Source: CAZBDV01 sp964490765 (GTDB taxonomy: Bacteria > Cloacimonadota > Cloacimonadia > Cloacimonadales > JAJBBL01). From it: a DNA stretch of 47,275 nucleotides. Shown one piece after another: positions 8,640-17,070 of the stretch. The notes beneath the pieces are model-generated. The model made no database searches. It was not told the origin of the DNA and saw only the letters and a list, made by a program, of their open reading frames with translations. The stretch spans positions 1 through 47,275 of the forward strand of contig CAZBDV010000014.1 in NCBI GenBank assembly GCA_964490765.1, written 5' to 3'. How positions within the stretch are numbered: the stretch's first letter is position 1; each line of letters opens with the position of its first letter. A program made the position numbers and the translations under genes.

Positions 8640-10355
8640 ATGATTGAGGAGCTAAATATTCGAATTACTGGAGAAGCCGGTCAGGGAATGAACACAATCG
8701 GGGCTGTAATAAGTAAGACATTCAAAGAAGCTGGTTACTATATTTTTTCCCATCAAGATTACATGTCCAGGATAAGAGGTGGCAACAACTTCTATCAAAT
8801 CAGGGTTTCAACTGATGCAGTCCATTCTCCCAGAGAGAAGGTAGACATCCTGATACCATTAACTGCTGAAGCTTTAAAAATACACGAAAAAAGCCTGAAT
8901 GAAGAAGGTATAGCGATTGTTGATAAAAAGAGGTTCAAGATCGAGAATTGTGGAGATTATTTCTGTATCGATTTCTACAATCAGGCCGATGAAGCAGGTG
9001 GAGATGATATCTATGTTAATGCAGTTTCTGCAGGAATATTAGCAGCCCTGGCAGGTATAGACCTGGATATCGTTCAACAAGTGCTATCCGACATATTTTC
9101 CAGCAAAGGTGAAAAGATAGTCCGCAATAACAAGAAAGCTGCAGAGCTCGGTTTCCATAAAACAAAGGATACATTTGACTCTGCGAGGTTTCAATTGAAG
9201 AAGGGGAAAGAGAGTCCCAGGTATCTCCTGACTGGTAAACAGACAGTTGGTTTGGGAGCTATTTCAGCAGGTTGTAAATTCTATTCGGCCTATCCAATGA
9301 GTCCTTCAACCGGGGTAATGGAAACAGTTGCTCAATATGCTGACAAGTTTGGAATAATAGTTGAACAGGCTGAGGATGAAATTGCTGCGGTTAATATGGT
9401 GATAGGGGCATCTGCCTGTGGAGTCCGGTCAATGGTTTCAACTTCCGGAGGTGGTTTTGCCTTGATGGGAGAAGGGATAAGCCTGGCCGGTATGACAGAA
9501 ACCCCTCTAGTTGTCGGCAATTTTCAAAGACCGGGACCCGCTACCGGATTCCCGACAAGAACAGAGCAGGCTGATCTTAACCTGGTTCTGGGGGCAGGAC
9601 ATGGTGAGTTTGCTAAAGTTATCTATGCACCCGGAACTATTGAAGAGTCTTTCTATCTGACCAGAAGAGCATTCAACATAGCAGAAAAATACCAGATCCC
9701 GGTAATAATTCTATCAGATCAATTCCTTGCTGATTCTGCACGAAACATCGAGAAATTCGATCTGGACAGAGATGCAATAGAAAGAGATTTCCTCTCTGCT
9801 GAGGAAGCAAAGAAAATTAAAGAGTATAAGCGGTATAAACTTACATCCTCAGGTGTTTCACCTCGTGCTATATTCTCACTGATTAACGACGTGATCTATA
9901 TTGATAGTGATGAGCATACTGAAGAGGGGCATATAACAGAAGACGGAGCAATCAGGATTGCAATGGTCGAAAAGCGTTATCAGAAAAAAATGAAGTTACT
10001 GAACGAAGAATTCATCGATCCTGTTGTCTATAACATCGAAGATGCTGATACGATATTCCTCTGCTTCGGATCAGTCTTTAATGTTTTGAAGGAGAGTCTT
10101 GAGGTAATCGATAACAAAAAGCTTGCTATGCTCCATCTTCCACAGGTCTGGCCTATTAATCAGGAGAAAATCAAATCTAAGATTAAGAGCGCAAAGAAAC
10201 TTTATACGATCGAAAACAATGCTGAAGGACAACTTGCGAAACTGTTAAGACGGGAAACCGGGGTTGAAGTCACGGGGTCAATCCTGAAATACGACGGACG
10301 CCCTTTTACGCTGGACAGCTTAATCCGTCAAATTACTGAAACTATTAAATCCTAA
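8640..10355 (+). CDS. korA: 2-oxoacid:ferredoxin oxidoreductase, fused gamma-alpha subunit
   Basis: KorA, with KorB, converts a 2-oxoacid (probably 2-oxoglutarate) and CoA to acyl-CoA, CO2 and reduced ferredoxin, or the reverse, in anaerobes. Residues ~1-190 are the gamma domain (RITGEAGQGMNTIG, MSRIRGGNNFYQIR). Residues ~210-570 are the pyrimidine-binding alpha domain (GAISAGCKFYSAYPMSPSTG, EQAEDEIAAVNMVIGAS, STSGGGFALM). I place the start at 8640, where AGGGGG precedes the ATG by 4 bases; an upstream in-frame start at 8586 lacks a good ribosome site. KorB follows after 16 bases. No delta (ferredoxin-like) subunit is adjacent, which is normal for the two-gene KorAB form. The exact 2-oxoacid cannot be told from the sequence. 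Confidence 0.92.
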   Translation: MIEELNIRITGEAGQGMNTIGAVISKTFKEAGYYIFSHQDYMSRIRGGNNFYQIRVSTDAVHSPREKVDILIPLTAEALKIHEKSLNEEGIAIVDKKRFKIENCGDYFCIDFYNQADEAGGDDIYVNAVSAGILAALAGIDLDIVQQVLSDIFSSKGEKIVRNNKKAAELGFHKTKDTFDSARFQLKKGKESPRYLLTGKQTVGLGAISAGCKFYSAYPMSPSTGVMETVAQYADKFGIIVEQAEDEIAAVNMVIGASACGVRSMVSTSGGGFALMGEGISLAGMTETPLVVGNFQRPGPATGFPTRTEQADLNLVLGAGHGEFAKVIYAPGTIEESFYLTRRAFNIAEKYQIPVIILSDQFLADSARNIEKFDLDRDAIERDFLSAEEAKKIKEYKRYKLTSSGVSPRAIFSLINDVIYIDSDEHTEEGHITEDGAIRIAMVEKRYQKKMKLLNEEFIDPVVYNIEDADTIFLCFGSVFNVLKESLEVIDNKKLAMLHLPQVWPINQEKIKSKIKSAKKLYTIENNAEGQLAKLLRRETGVEVTGSILKYDGRPFTLDSLIRQITETIKS

Positions 10356-10371
10356 TCATTCGGGAGGATGT

Positions 10372-11220
10372 ATGCAACCAGAAGATTTTAAGAGCAATGA
10401 CCCGATAGCCTGGTGCCCGGGCTGTGGTAATTTTGGTATACTGACTGCCATGCAGAAAGCTCTATCCAGCCTTAACAAGGATCCTAAAGATATCTTACTG
10501 GTCTCTGGTATTGGTCAGGCAGCCAAATTACCCCATTACATAAAGGTCAATTGTTTTAACGGGTTACACGGTAGAGCTCTGCCAGTGGCAGCAGCAGCAA
10601 AGATGGTTAATCCGGAACTTACTGTCCTTGTTTCTACTGGGGATGGTGATTGTTATGGAGAGGGAGGCAACCATTTTCTTCACAATATAAGAAGAAATAT
10701 AGATATTACGGTGATTGTCCACAACAATCAGATCTATGGCCTTACCAAAGGGCAGGCCTCGCCAACTACCGACCAGGGCTATAACACCAAAATCCAGAGA
10801 GAAGGGGTTATTCTAAACAGATTCAACTCCCTGGCTTTGGCTATTGCTGCTGGTTGCGGCTTTGTAGCTCGTGGGTTTTCCAGACAGACTGAAGATTTAG
10901 CAGAACTGATTGTAAAAGCGGTCAAACATCCTGGCTTCTCTCTGGTAGAGGTAATGCAACCCTGCGTCTCCTTCAATAAAGTTAATACCTATGACTGGTA
11001 TGCAGAACGTCTATACAGGGTCGAAGAAGATAATTCTTTCAACCCGAAAGATATGCAGTCTGCCTTGACCAGGTCCTTTGAATGGGGCGAAAAAATTCCG
11101 TTGGGATTAATTTACCAGTCTGAAGATAAAACCTATCAGGAAAGGATAGGCAAGGACAAGAACCCTTTTCTTAATCAGGACAATAACGCTATCGAAAAGA
11201 TAATGGAGGATTTCGTCTAA
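10372..11220 (+). CDS. korB: 2-oxoacid:ferredoxin oxidoreductase, beta (TPP-binding) subunit
   Basis: The beta subunit (282 aa) binds thiamine pyrophosphate and partners KorA. The N-terminal WCPGCGNFG motif, STGDGDCYGEGGNH with the Mg-TPP GDGD core, and NNQIYGLTKGQASPTT are family hallmarks. The length matches KorB. A GGGAGG site precedes the ATG, 16 bases after the korA stop, so the genes are translated from one mRNA. Superoxide reductase follows 87 bases later with its own strong ribosome site. Protecting oxygen-sensitive iron-sulfur enzymes is a plausible reason for that neighbourhood. Confidence 0.94.
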   Translation: MQPEDFKSNDPIAWCPGCGNFGILTAMQKALSSLNKDPKDILLVSGIGQAAKLPHYIKVNCFNGLHGRALPVAAAAKMVNPELTVLVSTGDGDCYGEGGNHFLHNIRRNIDITVIVHNNQIYGLTKGQASPTTDQGYNTKIQREGVILNRFNSLALAIAAGCGFVARGFSRQTEDLAELIVKAVKHPGFSLVEVMQPCVSFNKVNTYDWYAERLYRVEEDNSFNPKDMQSALTRSFEWGEKIPLGLIYQSEDKTYQERIGKDKNPFLNQDNNAIEKIMEDFV

Positions 11221-11307
11221 CTCTGTTAGATGTCTCAAGACAGGATCTAATAAATTGAATCATATCGGATATTGAGCAACTAATCACAAACCAAAGAGGA
11301 GGTTACT

Positions 11308-11703
11308 ATGAAAGAAATCAAGGAATTGTATCAATCAGCAGACTGGAAACAGGAAAAACACGTACCTGTTATCGAAGCACCGGACAGAGTCAAGAAGGGA
11401 GAATTTTTCTCTATCGAGGTAACAATCGGTAAAGAGATAGCCCACCCCAATGAGACCAAACATCATATTCGCTGGATAGATGTCTACTTTCAGCCTGAAG
11501 GGGCCAAATTTCCCTATCAGATAGGCAAAGCAGAATTCACTGCTCATGGAGAATCAGCTGAAGGACCGGACAGCAGCACAATATATACCCATCACAGAGT
11601 TTCCTTAAGCTTTAAAACAGATAAGAAGGGAACAATACTGGCAACCAGCTATTGTAATATTCACGGACTCTGGCAAAACTCGCAAGAAATATCAGTGGAA
11701 TAA
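11308..11703 (+). CDS. sor: Superoxide reductase (neelaredoxin / class II SOR)
   Basis: The protein reduces superoxide to peroxide without releasing oxygen, in the cytoplasm of anaerobes. Its 131 aa hold the full mononuclear iron centre: E16-K17-H18 (EKHVP), H46 and H52 (HPNETKHH), and C116/H119 near the end (CNIHGLW). There is no N-terminal desulforedoxin domain, so this is the short neelaredoxin form. AGAGGAGG precedes the ATG. A strong terminator 45 bases downstream makes it the last gene of the kor transcript or a single-gene unit. Confidence 0.95.
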   Translation: MKEIKELYQSADWKQEKHVPVIEAPDRVKKGEFFSIEVTIGKEIAHPNETKHHIRWIDVYFQPEGAKFPYQIGKAEFTAHGESAEGPDSSTIYTHHRVSLSFKTDKKGTILATSYCNIHGLWQNSQEISVE

Positions 11704-11748
11704 GAACTACAACTTCAGAGTTATTGCAGATATCAATTAATAAACATA

Positions 11749-11779
11749 GCCCCCTCGAAAACAGAGGGGGCCTTCCTTT
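11749..11779 (+). terminator. Rho-independent terminator after the superoxide reductase gene
   Basis: An 8-bp GC-rich perfect stem (GCCCCCTC / GAGGGGGC, arms 11749-11756 and 11764-11771) with a 7-base loop is followed by CTTCCTTT. It lies between the plus-strand sor gene and the minus-strand lipoprotein gene. The T-rich side serves the plus strand. Confidence 0.85.
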
Positions 11780-11876
11780 ATATATAGGCGATTATTTACC
11801 CTGAGAATTCAATATCTCTGAAGTTATCTGAAAAAATTCAGTCACTGACCGTGATGGAAGTTTATATATATCGATA

Positions 11877-12323
11877 TCACTGCTTTTTCAATTCGTACAG
11901 CTCTGCCAGGTCTCCGGTAATTCTCTCACCCTGAAGATCGAGTTGTATCAATCTGTTCTCGGACACAAAATACCTGTTAGCACCCTCTGCTCCTTTCAGA
12001 GTTATCCTGTTTCCCGTTTCGTCCCATATAAAAGCACCTTCTGATTCATAGACTGTACCATCTCCCTTTCCCAGATAGTGAGTGATTTTTCTATAGCTTT
12101 CCTCCCTATCGAGTTCAATTCTGGTATAGATCCCCTCACAGTCGGCGCAGGGAAGAACACCTTCATAAATCCCGAACCAATCGAGAGAATTACGAGCGTT
12201 ATGCTCGTCATAGAAATCTGACATTTCGCCTGTCTCGAACTTCTCTTGTTCCTGCTGCCCACAACCTGATAACCACAGCAGAAAAAGACTTAGCAGTATA
12301 ATAATGCAGAGGAATTTTGACAT
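11877..12323 (-). CDS. NlpE-like copper/envelope-stress lipoprotein
   Basis: This 148-aa lipoprotein has a short hydrophobic signal and a lipobox LSGC with the lipidated Cys at residue 21. The mature part carries 'YEGVLPCADCEGIYTRI' with C59-x2-C62, the pattern of the NlpE N-terminal domain (YxGxLPCADCxGI), followed by a lipocalin-like beta barrel. In E. coli NlpE senses surface contact and copper stress through Cpx; whether that signalling exists here is unknown. I place the start at 12323 because AGGAGG lies 8 bases upstream; a longer in-frame version from 12386 would bury the signal peptide. It is divergent from the zinc-ribbon gene and convergent with sor. Confidence 0.85.
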   Translation of the reverse strand: MSKFLCIIILLSLFLLWLSGCGQQEQEKFETGEMSDFYDEHNARNSLDWFGIYEGVLPCADCEGIYTRIELDREESYRKITHYLGKGDGTVYESEGAFIWDETGNRITLKGAEGANRYFVSENRLIQLDLQGERITGDLAELYELKKQ

Positions 12324-12402
12324 TCCGCTTACCTCCTGTTGAGTAAACTCTGTCTGATTCGCTTCAACTATGTAACTACCATCCAATATCAGTTGAAGGT
12401 TT

Positions 12403-12426
12403 TGTCAATTGATTGACTTCTTGACA
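12403..12426. promoter_or_regulatory. Shared divergent control region with inverted repeat
   Basis: Between the NlpE-like gene (minus) and the zinc-ribbon gene (plus) lies the perfect inverted repeat GTCAATTGATTGAC (12404-12417). It overlaps a TTGACA on the minus strand (12408-12403), and a second TTGACA on the plus strand follows at 12421. The arrangement suggests two outward-facing -35 elements with an operator-like palindrome between them. No good -10 sits 17 bases downstream on either side. Confidence 0.35.
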
Positions 12427-12477
12427 GGTCTATAAATATTGTGCGAACAGATTATAATCGATAAGAAGGTGACCAGG

Positions 12478-12735
12478 ATGCAGAGTGGTAAGATATTGAC
12501 AATTTATTGCAGGTGTGGGTTCAAGCTCTTCCGCTATTACAAAGCAGGTAAAGGACGGTTGATCAAATGTTTCCTCAACAGAATGGAAGATGATTTCGTC
12601 GGCTTGCAAAACAGTGCGACCCATACAAAGCCACTATGTCCTCAATGTGGGAAAGAGCTTGGTATAATAATGATGATTCGTGGTGAACCCGCCCTCAAGT
12701 TAAACCAGGGCACAATCAAATCTATAAGGATTTAA
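12478..12735 (+). CDS. Small zinc-ribbon protein of unknown function
   Basis: The 85-aa reading from ATG 12478 (AAGAAGGTG site upstream) shows a CxC at residues 11-13 (YCRCGFKLFRYYKAGKG) and a CPxC at 54-57 (PLCPQCGKELG), enough for one zinc ribbon with a spacer of about 40 residues. The C-terminus (IRGEPALKLNQGTIKSIRI) looks conserved rather than random. A TTG start at 12439 would add 13 residues but has no ribosome site. It is divergent from the NlpE-like gene and convergent with the MgtE-like gene. It may be a small nucleic-acid-binding or regulatory protein; this is not established. Confidence 0.65.
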   Translation: MQSGKILTIYCRCGFKLFRYYKAGKGRLIKCFLNRMEDDFVGLQNSATHTKPLCPQCGKELGIIMMIRGEPALKLNQGTIKSIRI

Positions 12736-12812
12736 AATCAATATTCCTCTTTCTAAATAATGGCCTGGTAACAGATCTTACAGTCTCTTTGAAGATAATA
12801 CTACAGATACTA

Positions 12813-13796
12813 TCATAGAAATAAAGAAGCAACACTAAAATAAATTACTATCGTAAAGATATCTGCCAGAGCCAGGGTAAGCGGTCCGGAAGCTATTTTC
12901 AGGTCCAGCTTCAATAGATGCAGAACAGAGGGTATAGTAAGTCCGATCAGGCAGGCAACAGTAATTGTCACTATTATGCTCCCCCCTATTACAACTGCAG
13001 GAAGCAAATCTTTCTGCCAGAGAATGATGGCAAAGAAAACCACAACACCGCTTGCTAATCCGAGCATAAAGGCAGATTTCAATTCTTTTAGTAATGATTT
13101 GATATACCATCTGACCGTAGGTCGTATATTACGAAATGCCTGAATCGTAACCGTCATCGACTGCATACTAACACTCTCGCCCAAGCCCAGGACTAAAGTG
13201 AGAAAAAACGCCAACATTATACTCTGAGCCAGTACTAATTCAAATCTGCTAACCATGATAGCGCTTATGATCCCGCTAATGATAGTGGCAGTAAGCCAGG
13301 GAAAACGAAATCTGAATACTTTGAGAGCAGATGCGTTTCTGATCTGAGAATATCTAAAACCGATGGTCTCGAAAATCTCATCGGTCCTGCTGTATTCGAG
13401 AATATTGGCAACATTGTCTGTAAAGAGAGAAACATCGACTACACCAACCAGATGTTTATCTTTATCAACAACCGGAAGAGCAAGAAATCTATGAAAAATG
13501 AACATCTCCCAGACATCGATCAGGGCTGCTTCTTCGGGAATATACTTTATTCGCCGGTCTATCAAATCTTCTATCTTTGTATCCAGATCTGCAGTCAGTA
13601 AGCGCCGTGTAGGTATCACTCCTTTCAAGATGTTATCATTATCAGTAACATAAAAATAGACGATCTGATCGTCTCCGGAATTTTTGCGGATATATTCCAG
13701 AGCTTCTCTCACTGTCATTTCACAGTCGAGTGAAATACTGTCAGTATGCATCAGGGCTGATATAGGCTGATAATAATAATCTCTGCTCTTAACCAA
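12813..13796 (-). CDS. MgtE-like Mg2+ transporter lacking the N-domain
   Basis: The 327-aa protein has two CBS domains (about residues 5-135) and an MgtE-type membrane domain with five helices (about 165-327). Markers are LGLGESVSMQSMTV, corresponding to the MgtE 'GNxGTQS' region, and ASGPLTLALADIFTIVIYF, which holds the Asp of the final-helix ion site. Full MgtE is ~450 aa and starts with a superhelical N-domain that helps gate the channel in response to Mg2+. Here that domain is absent, not merely cut by a late start call. The start is TTG at 13796, with GAGG upstream; an ATG four bases earlier runs into a stop after three codons. Mg2+ or Co2+ transport is likely. Confidence 0.85.
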   Translation of the reverse strand: MVKSRDYYYQPISALMHTDSISLDCEMTVREALEYIRKNSGDDQIVYFYVTDNDNILKGVIPTRRLLTADLDTKIEDLIDRRIKYIPEEAALIDVWEMFIFHRFLALPVVDKDKHLVGVVDVSLFTDNVANILEYSRTDEIFETIGFRYSQIRNASALKVFRFRFPWLTATIISGIISAIMVSRFELVLAQSIMLAFFLTLVLGLGESVSMQSMTVTIQAFRNIRPTVRWYIKSLLKELKSAFMLGLASGVVVFFAIILWQKDLLPAVVIGGSIIVTITVACLIGLTIPSVLHLLKLDLKIASGPLTLALADIFTIVIYFSVASLFL

Positions 13797-14167
13797 TCAT
13801 ATATCCTCAGGCTTTGTTTTTGAATTTGTCTCATTAAACAACAAGTCATCACAAAATCTATGTCAATCAATTATTACAACTATAATCGACAAACTCATAG
13901 AATCTGACTGTGACCTGTCACCTTTACATCTGGTTGTGAATCAAGGCATAATCTTCATTACCAATTATGCTCAATACTTGAACCGGACCGGAATGCATTA
14001 TACCTGTGTTGCTTTCATAAACGAATTGCAGGAAGGGAGTAAGATTGATTATGGCTGTTCACCCCATAATGAAACCAGATCAACAAAGTCCGGTTGTCAT
14101 GAGAGATGGGTGTAACAAGAATGTCCGGGGAGAATTACTACTGGTATCAAACATCAAAACTATCAGT
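13797..14167. other. 371-base gap with no supportable gene
   Basis: This separates the MgtE-like gene from the radical SAM gene, both on the minus strand. A plus-strand frame stays open through the gap to TAA at 14113-14115 with protein-like composition (for example HYTCVAFINELQEGSKIDYG), but it has no start codon before an internal ATG near 14000 and no ribosome site there. A second plus frame has a fair ribosome site near 14035 (GGAAGGGAG) but runs antisense into the radical SAM gene. I assign neither. Promoter elements for the MgtE-like gene must lie near 13800-13880, but I see no convincing pair. Confidence 0.45.
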
Positions 14168-15850
14168 TCAATCAGTATCCAGGCGTGTAAGTTCGAGCAA
14201 GAATTCTTTTCTAGACCTATCTTCACAGTTCAGGAAAAGCAAGAAGGTATTGTCTGTAAGATCGCATCTCTCTTTAAATTTCTCAGAGCTTGTTCTGAAT
14301 ACCATGGCTTTATGTAGAACACTACGTTCCGTTTTGAACTCCCGGCATAACTCTTCAATATTATGTCTCAGATACTTTCTCCACTTAAATCGTAGCTCTG
14401 CAATACTGTCATTCTGGAGCAATTCCGGATAGTATTGTAATCCGGAACCTGAGCAGAGATCCCATCTCAGAGCATCAAGCAGAAGTGCATACTGTTCCGG
14501 TAGCTTCTTCGACAGGTAACCTGCTAAAAGTGCAGCTGTCTTGACCCAGTCTTTCTGCCAGGAATTAACTCTATGGTCCTCCCAGTGAGAAAGCAGCTCA
14601 GCAAAGATTTCAAATGGAGAAGAAAAGATATTCTCCAGTATCTCGATAGTCCTAATAAAACGATGAGAGTTATAGAGATTATTGACAAGATGCTCTATAC
14701 TCTGCAGTTTATAGAGTTCAGAAAAAGTTATCCATCTATTGGAAAGTATCCTGTATGGTGGTTCTTCTTGATATTCCAGATCATATTCAGCTGCCTTCTC
14801 AGCCATTACTGTTCCCGGAAGAACTTTTAACATACCCGGCTGGAAATGGTCCGGCTTCAGACTGTATACATCATTAAATGAACGCTGTGCCGATTCAAAG
14901 GTCTCATAAGGCAATCCAAATATCAGGTCAAGATGAACTGGTATTGAGGTTTCCTTTATCAGTAATTCTACATTCTCTCTGACTTTCTCCCATTCCCCCT
15001 GACGGTTAATCTCCCGGAGTGTGTCAGAGTTAGTAGATTGAATTCCAACCTCAAATTGAAAGAGATTTTGGGGAATCTCTTTTAATAGTGCAATATCTTC
15101 TCTGGTTATCAGTAAGGGATTGATTTCGAAATGAAATCTGGTATCCCTGCTGTGTGATCCTATATGATTCCATATCTCTCGTGCAAAATCAACATTTGAG
15201 TTAAACGTACGGTCAACGAATTTTACCAGAGGTATCTTCTTATCTATGAAGAAACTCAATTCATCTCTTATCTGCTCGTAACTGCGGTACTCCAGTGGTA
15301 CTTCCTCTCGCGATGAGAGACAGTATGAACATTTGAATGGACAACCCCGGCTCGCTTCGTAGTATACTATCTTCTGTCTAAAATTTTTCAGGTCAACATC
15401 TTTATAGGGAAAAGGAATTTCTGTAAGAGGGTAATTAGGGATATTGATAACTCTTTCCGGGTGTTGAAATTCATCTTCTAATAACTTCCACCAGGCATGC
15501 TCCCCTCCACCGGAGATGATGTAATCAATGGTTGGATATCTGGATAACCAAATTTGAGGATTATAACTCACTTCAGGTCCCCCGAGGATGAGTTTTACTG
15601 TCGGCATTATTTTCTTCAGTTCCGGGATAAGTTCTCTAACCAGCCGGGCATTCCATATATAAACAGAAAATGCTATTACCTCGGGATTGTAGCTGCAGAT
15701 CTCATTTAATATGTTTAAAGGGTCCTCGGATATGATGAATTCTATAATTCTACTATCCGTTCTCTCTCTACTCAATCTGTTGAGGTAGAGGAGTGCCAGA
15801 TTGGTATGGGAATACCTGGCATTAATGGCTACAAGAAGGACTTTTTTCAT
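14168..15850 (-). CDS. B12-binding radical SAM protein (DUF4080 type)
   Basis: The 560-aa protein begins with a cobalamin-binding Rossmann domain (residues ~1-140: VLLVAINARYSHTNLALLYL, ILGGPEVSYNP). A radical SAM barrel follows with the 4Fe-4S CxxxCxxC at C170, C174 and C177 (GCPFKCSYC), and the C-terminal region matches the DUF4080 group. Such proteins typically methylate or rearrange unreactive carbons; the substrate is not known. It starts 22 bases after the ftsB stop on the same strand, so the two probably share the ftsB promoter. Confidence is high in the family, none in the substrate. Confidence 0.9.
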   Translation of the reverse strand: MKKVLLVAINARYSHTNLALLYLNRLSRERTDSRIIEFIISEDPLNILNEICSYNPEVIAFSVYIWNARLVRELIPELKKIMPTVKLILGGPEVSYNPQIWLSRYPTIDYIISGGGEHAWWKLLEDEFQHPERVINIPNYPLTEIPFPYKDVDLKNFRQKIVYYEASRGCPFKCSYCLSSREEVPLEYRSYEQIRDELSFFIDKKIPLVKFVDRTFNSNVDFAREIWNHIGSHSRDTRFHFEINPLLITREDIALLKEIPQNLFQFEVGIQSTNSDTLREINRQGEWEKVRENVELLIKETSIPVHLDLIFGLPYETFESAQRSFNDVYSLKPDHFQPGMLKVLPGTVMAEKAAEYDLEYQEEPPYRILSNRWITFSELYKLQSIEHLVNNLYNSHRFIRTIEILENIFSSPFEIFAELLSHWEDHRVNSWQKDWVKTAALLAGYLSKKLPEQYALLLDALRWDLCSGSGLQYYPELLQNDSIAELRFKWRKYLRHNIEELCREFKTERSVLHKAMVFRTSSEKFKERCDLTDNTFLLFLNCEDRSRKEFLLELTRLDTD

Positions 15851-15872
15851 TACAATCTAGTAAGCGGGAGAA

Positions 15873-16196
15873 TCAATCCTTAAGCCCCTCATATTTGATA
15901 GTGGTCTCCTCTGGTTTCTTCATTCCATATCTCTCACGAGCGATCTTGATCACAGCATTCGGATCAGTCTGCAGTTCAGTAATCAGCTGCTGTAATTCCT
16001 TGTTGTTCAGCCTTGCTTCGGCCAGTTGCTCACTGTATCTGCGATTTTCCTGTTTGACCTGCCAGTAGCTCACTATATTGTAACGGGTGAAAAAGAACGT
16101 ATAAACTATGACAGCAGAAAAAATAACCCAATAGAGCATTTTCTTCAGCTTTTTTTTCTTGCCTTTCTGTTCCTCTTTTTCTTTACTTGATTCCAT
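15873..16196 (-). CDS. ftsB: FtsB/DivIC-type septum formation initiator
   Basis: This is a 107-aa bitopic membrane protein: a very basic cytoplasmic N-terminus (residues 1-19), one membrane helix (about 20-37), a coiled coil (about 48-80) and the conserved end ARERYGMKKPEE. FtsB/DivIC links FtsL and FtsQ in the divisome. The longer Lys-rich N-terminus is the only deviation from the usual plan. A good promoter lies just upstream (16221-16248), and the radical SAM gene follows in the same direction. Confidence 0.88.
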   Translation of the reverse strand: MESSKEKEEQKGKKKKLKKMLYWVIFSAVIVYTFFFTRYNIVSYWQVKQENRRYSEQLAEARLNNKELQQLITELQTDPNAVIKIARERYGMKKPEETTIKYEGLKD

Positions 16197-16220
16197 AATG
16201 ACCTCATCTTCCTAATCTGC

Positions 16221-16248
16221 ACTATAAATATGACCTCTATAATGTCAA
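16221..16248 (-). promoter_or_regulatory. Sigma-70 type promoter for ftsB
   Basis: On the minus strand TTGACA (16248-16243) is followed, after 16 bases, by TATAGT (16226-16221), about 25 bases before the ftsB start codon. It is the best -35/-10 pair I found in the window, and it points away from adk. Confidence 0.5.
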
Positions 16249-16415
16249 ACAAAAAGAGGATCGGTGAACCAATATCAATCAATTCTCCAAAAAGTCTATT
16301 CAGCAGCATTGATAGGAGTTACCTTACATCGAAAATAGCTTGACTTTTTTATCTGTTTACGATTTTCTAATTCGTTGTGATATAACATCGATAAACGGCA
16401 AAGGAGGATACTGTA

Positions 16416-17048
16416 GTGTTGAATTTGGTGTTTTTAGGAATTCAGGGGAGTGGCAAGGGGACTCAAGCAGGCCTCCTTAAAAAGAACTATGGTTTTAAAC
16501 ATATCAATATCGGTGAGCTTTTACGACAGAACATGGCACGAAAAACCTCTTTAGGAAATAAGATCACAGTCTATATGGAAAATGGAGAGCTGGTTCCGGA
16601 CGAATATATCTTTACACTTATAGAAGAGCATCTGAAGAAGAAGGATAGGGGAATAATACTCGACGGCTTCCCAAGAACTTTACAACAAGCCAGATATATG
16701 GAGGAGAATATCCCTGTCAATTACGCTATCTTTTTCGAACTCGATGAGGAGATAGCTATCAAGAGATTAACAGCACGCCGTGTTTGTCGTAAATGTAAGA
16801 AAGACTATAACCTGATCATCAAACCTCCGAAAAACGATCTCAAGTGTGATGATTGTGGTGGAGAATTAATACTACGAAGTGACGATCATAAGTCAGCAAT
16901 TGAGCGACGGATTAACATTTTTATGAAGCGGACCAAGCCTCTGATCACCTTTTTTGAAAAGAGAGATATGCTTATCAAAATCGATGCATCAAATACACCG
17001 GAGCAGATACATAGAAGTATAATCAGAAGAACTGGAATCGAGAAGTAG
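16416..17048 (+). CDS. adk: Adenylate kinase, zinc-LID form
   Basis: Adk interconverts ATP + AMP and 2 ADP. The 210-aa protein has the P-loop GIQGSGKGTQ near the N-terminus, the AMP-binding LDGFPRT, and a LID with four cysteines (CRKC ... CDDC, 16 residues apart) typical of the zinc-binding long form. The start is GTG at 16416 with AAGGAGG 8 bases upstream. ktrB begins 22 bases after the stop on the same strand, so they may be co-transcribed. A TTGACT at 16340 and TATAAC at 16381 lie upstream but are too far apart to form one promoter. Confidence 0.95.
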   Translation: MLNLVFLGIQGSGKGTQAGLLKKNYGFKHINIGELLRQNMARKTSLGNKITVYMENGELVPDEYIFTLIEEHLKKKDRGIILDGFPRTLQQARYMEENIPVNYAIFFELDEEIAIKRLTARRVCRKCKKDYNLIIKPPKNDLKCDDCGGELILRSDDHKSAIERRINIFMKRTKPLITFFEKRDMLIKIDASNTPEQIHRSIIRRTGIEK

Positions 17049-17070
17049 CAATATTTGAATCAAGAAAAAG

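Noticed and set aside
14045..14317. Plus-strand open frame with a fair GGAAGGGAG ribosome site
   Set aside because: More than half of it runs antisense to the 3' end of the radical SAM gene, and the peptide has no recognisable domain.
16340..16386. Single sigma-70 promoter for adk (TTGACT and TATAAC)
   Set aside because: The two hexamers are 35 bases apart, far outside the normal 15-19; TTTACG at 16356 pairs better with TATAAC but is a weak match.
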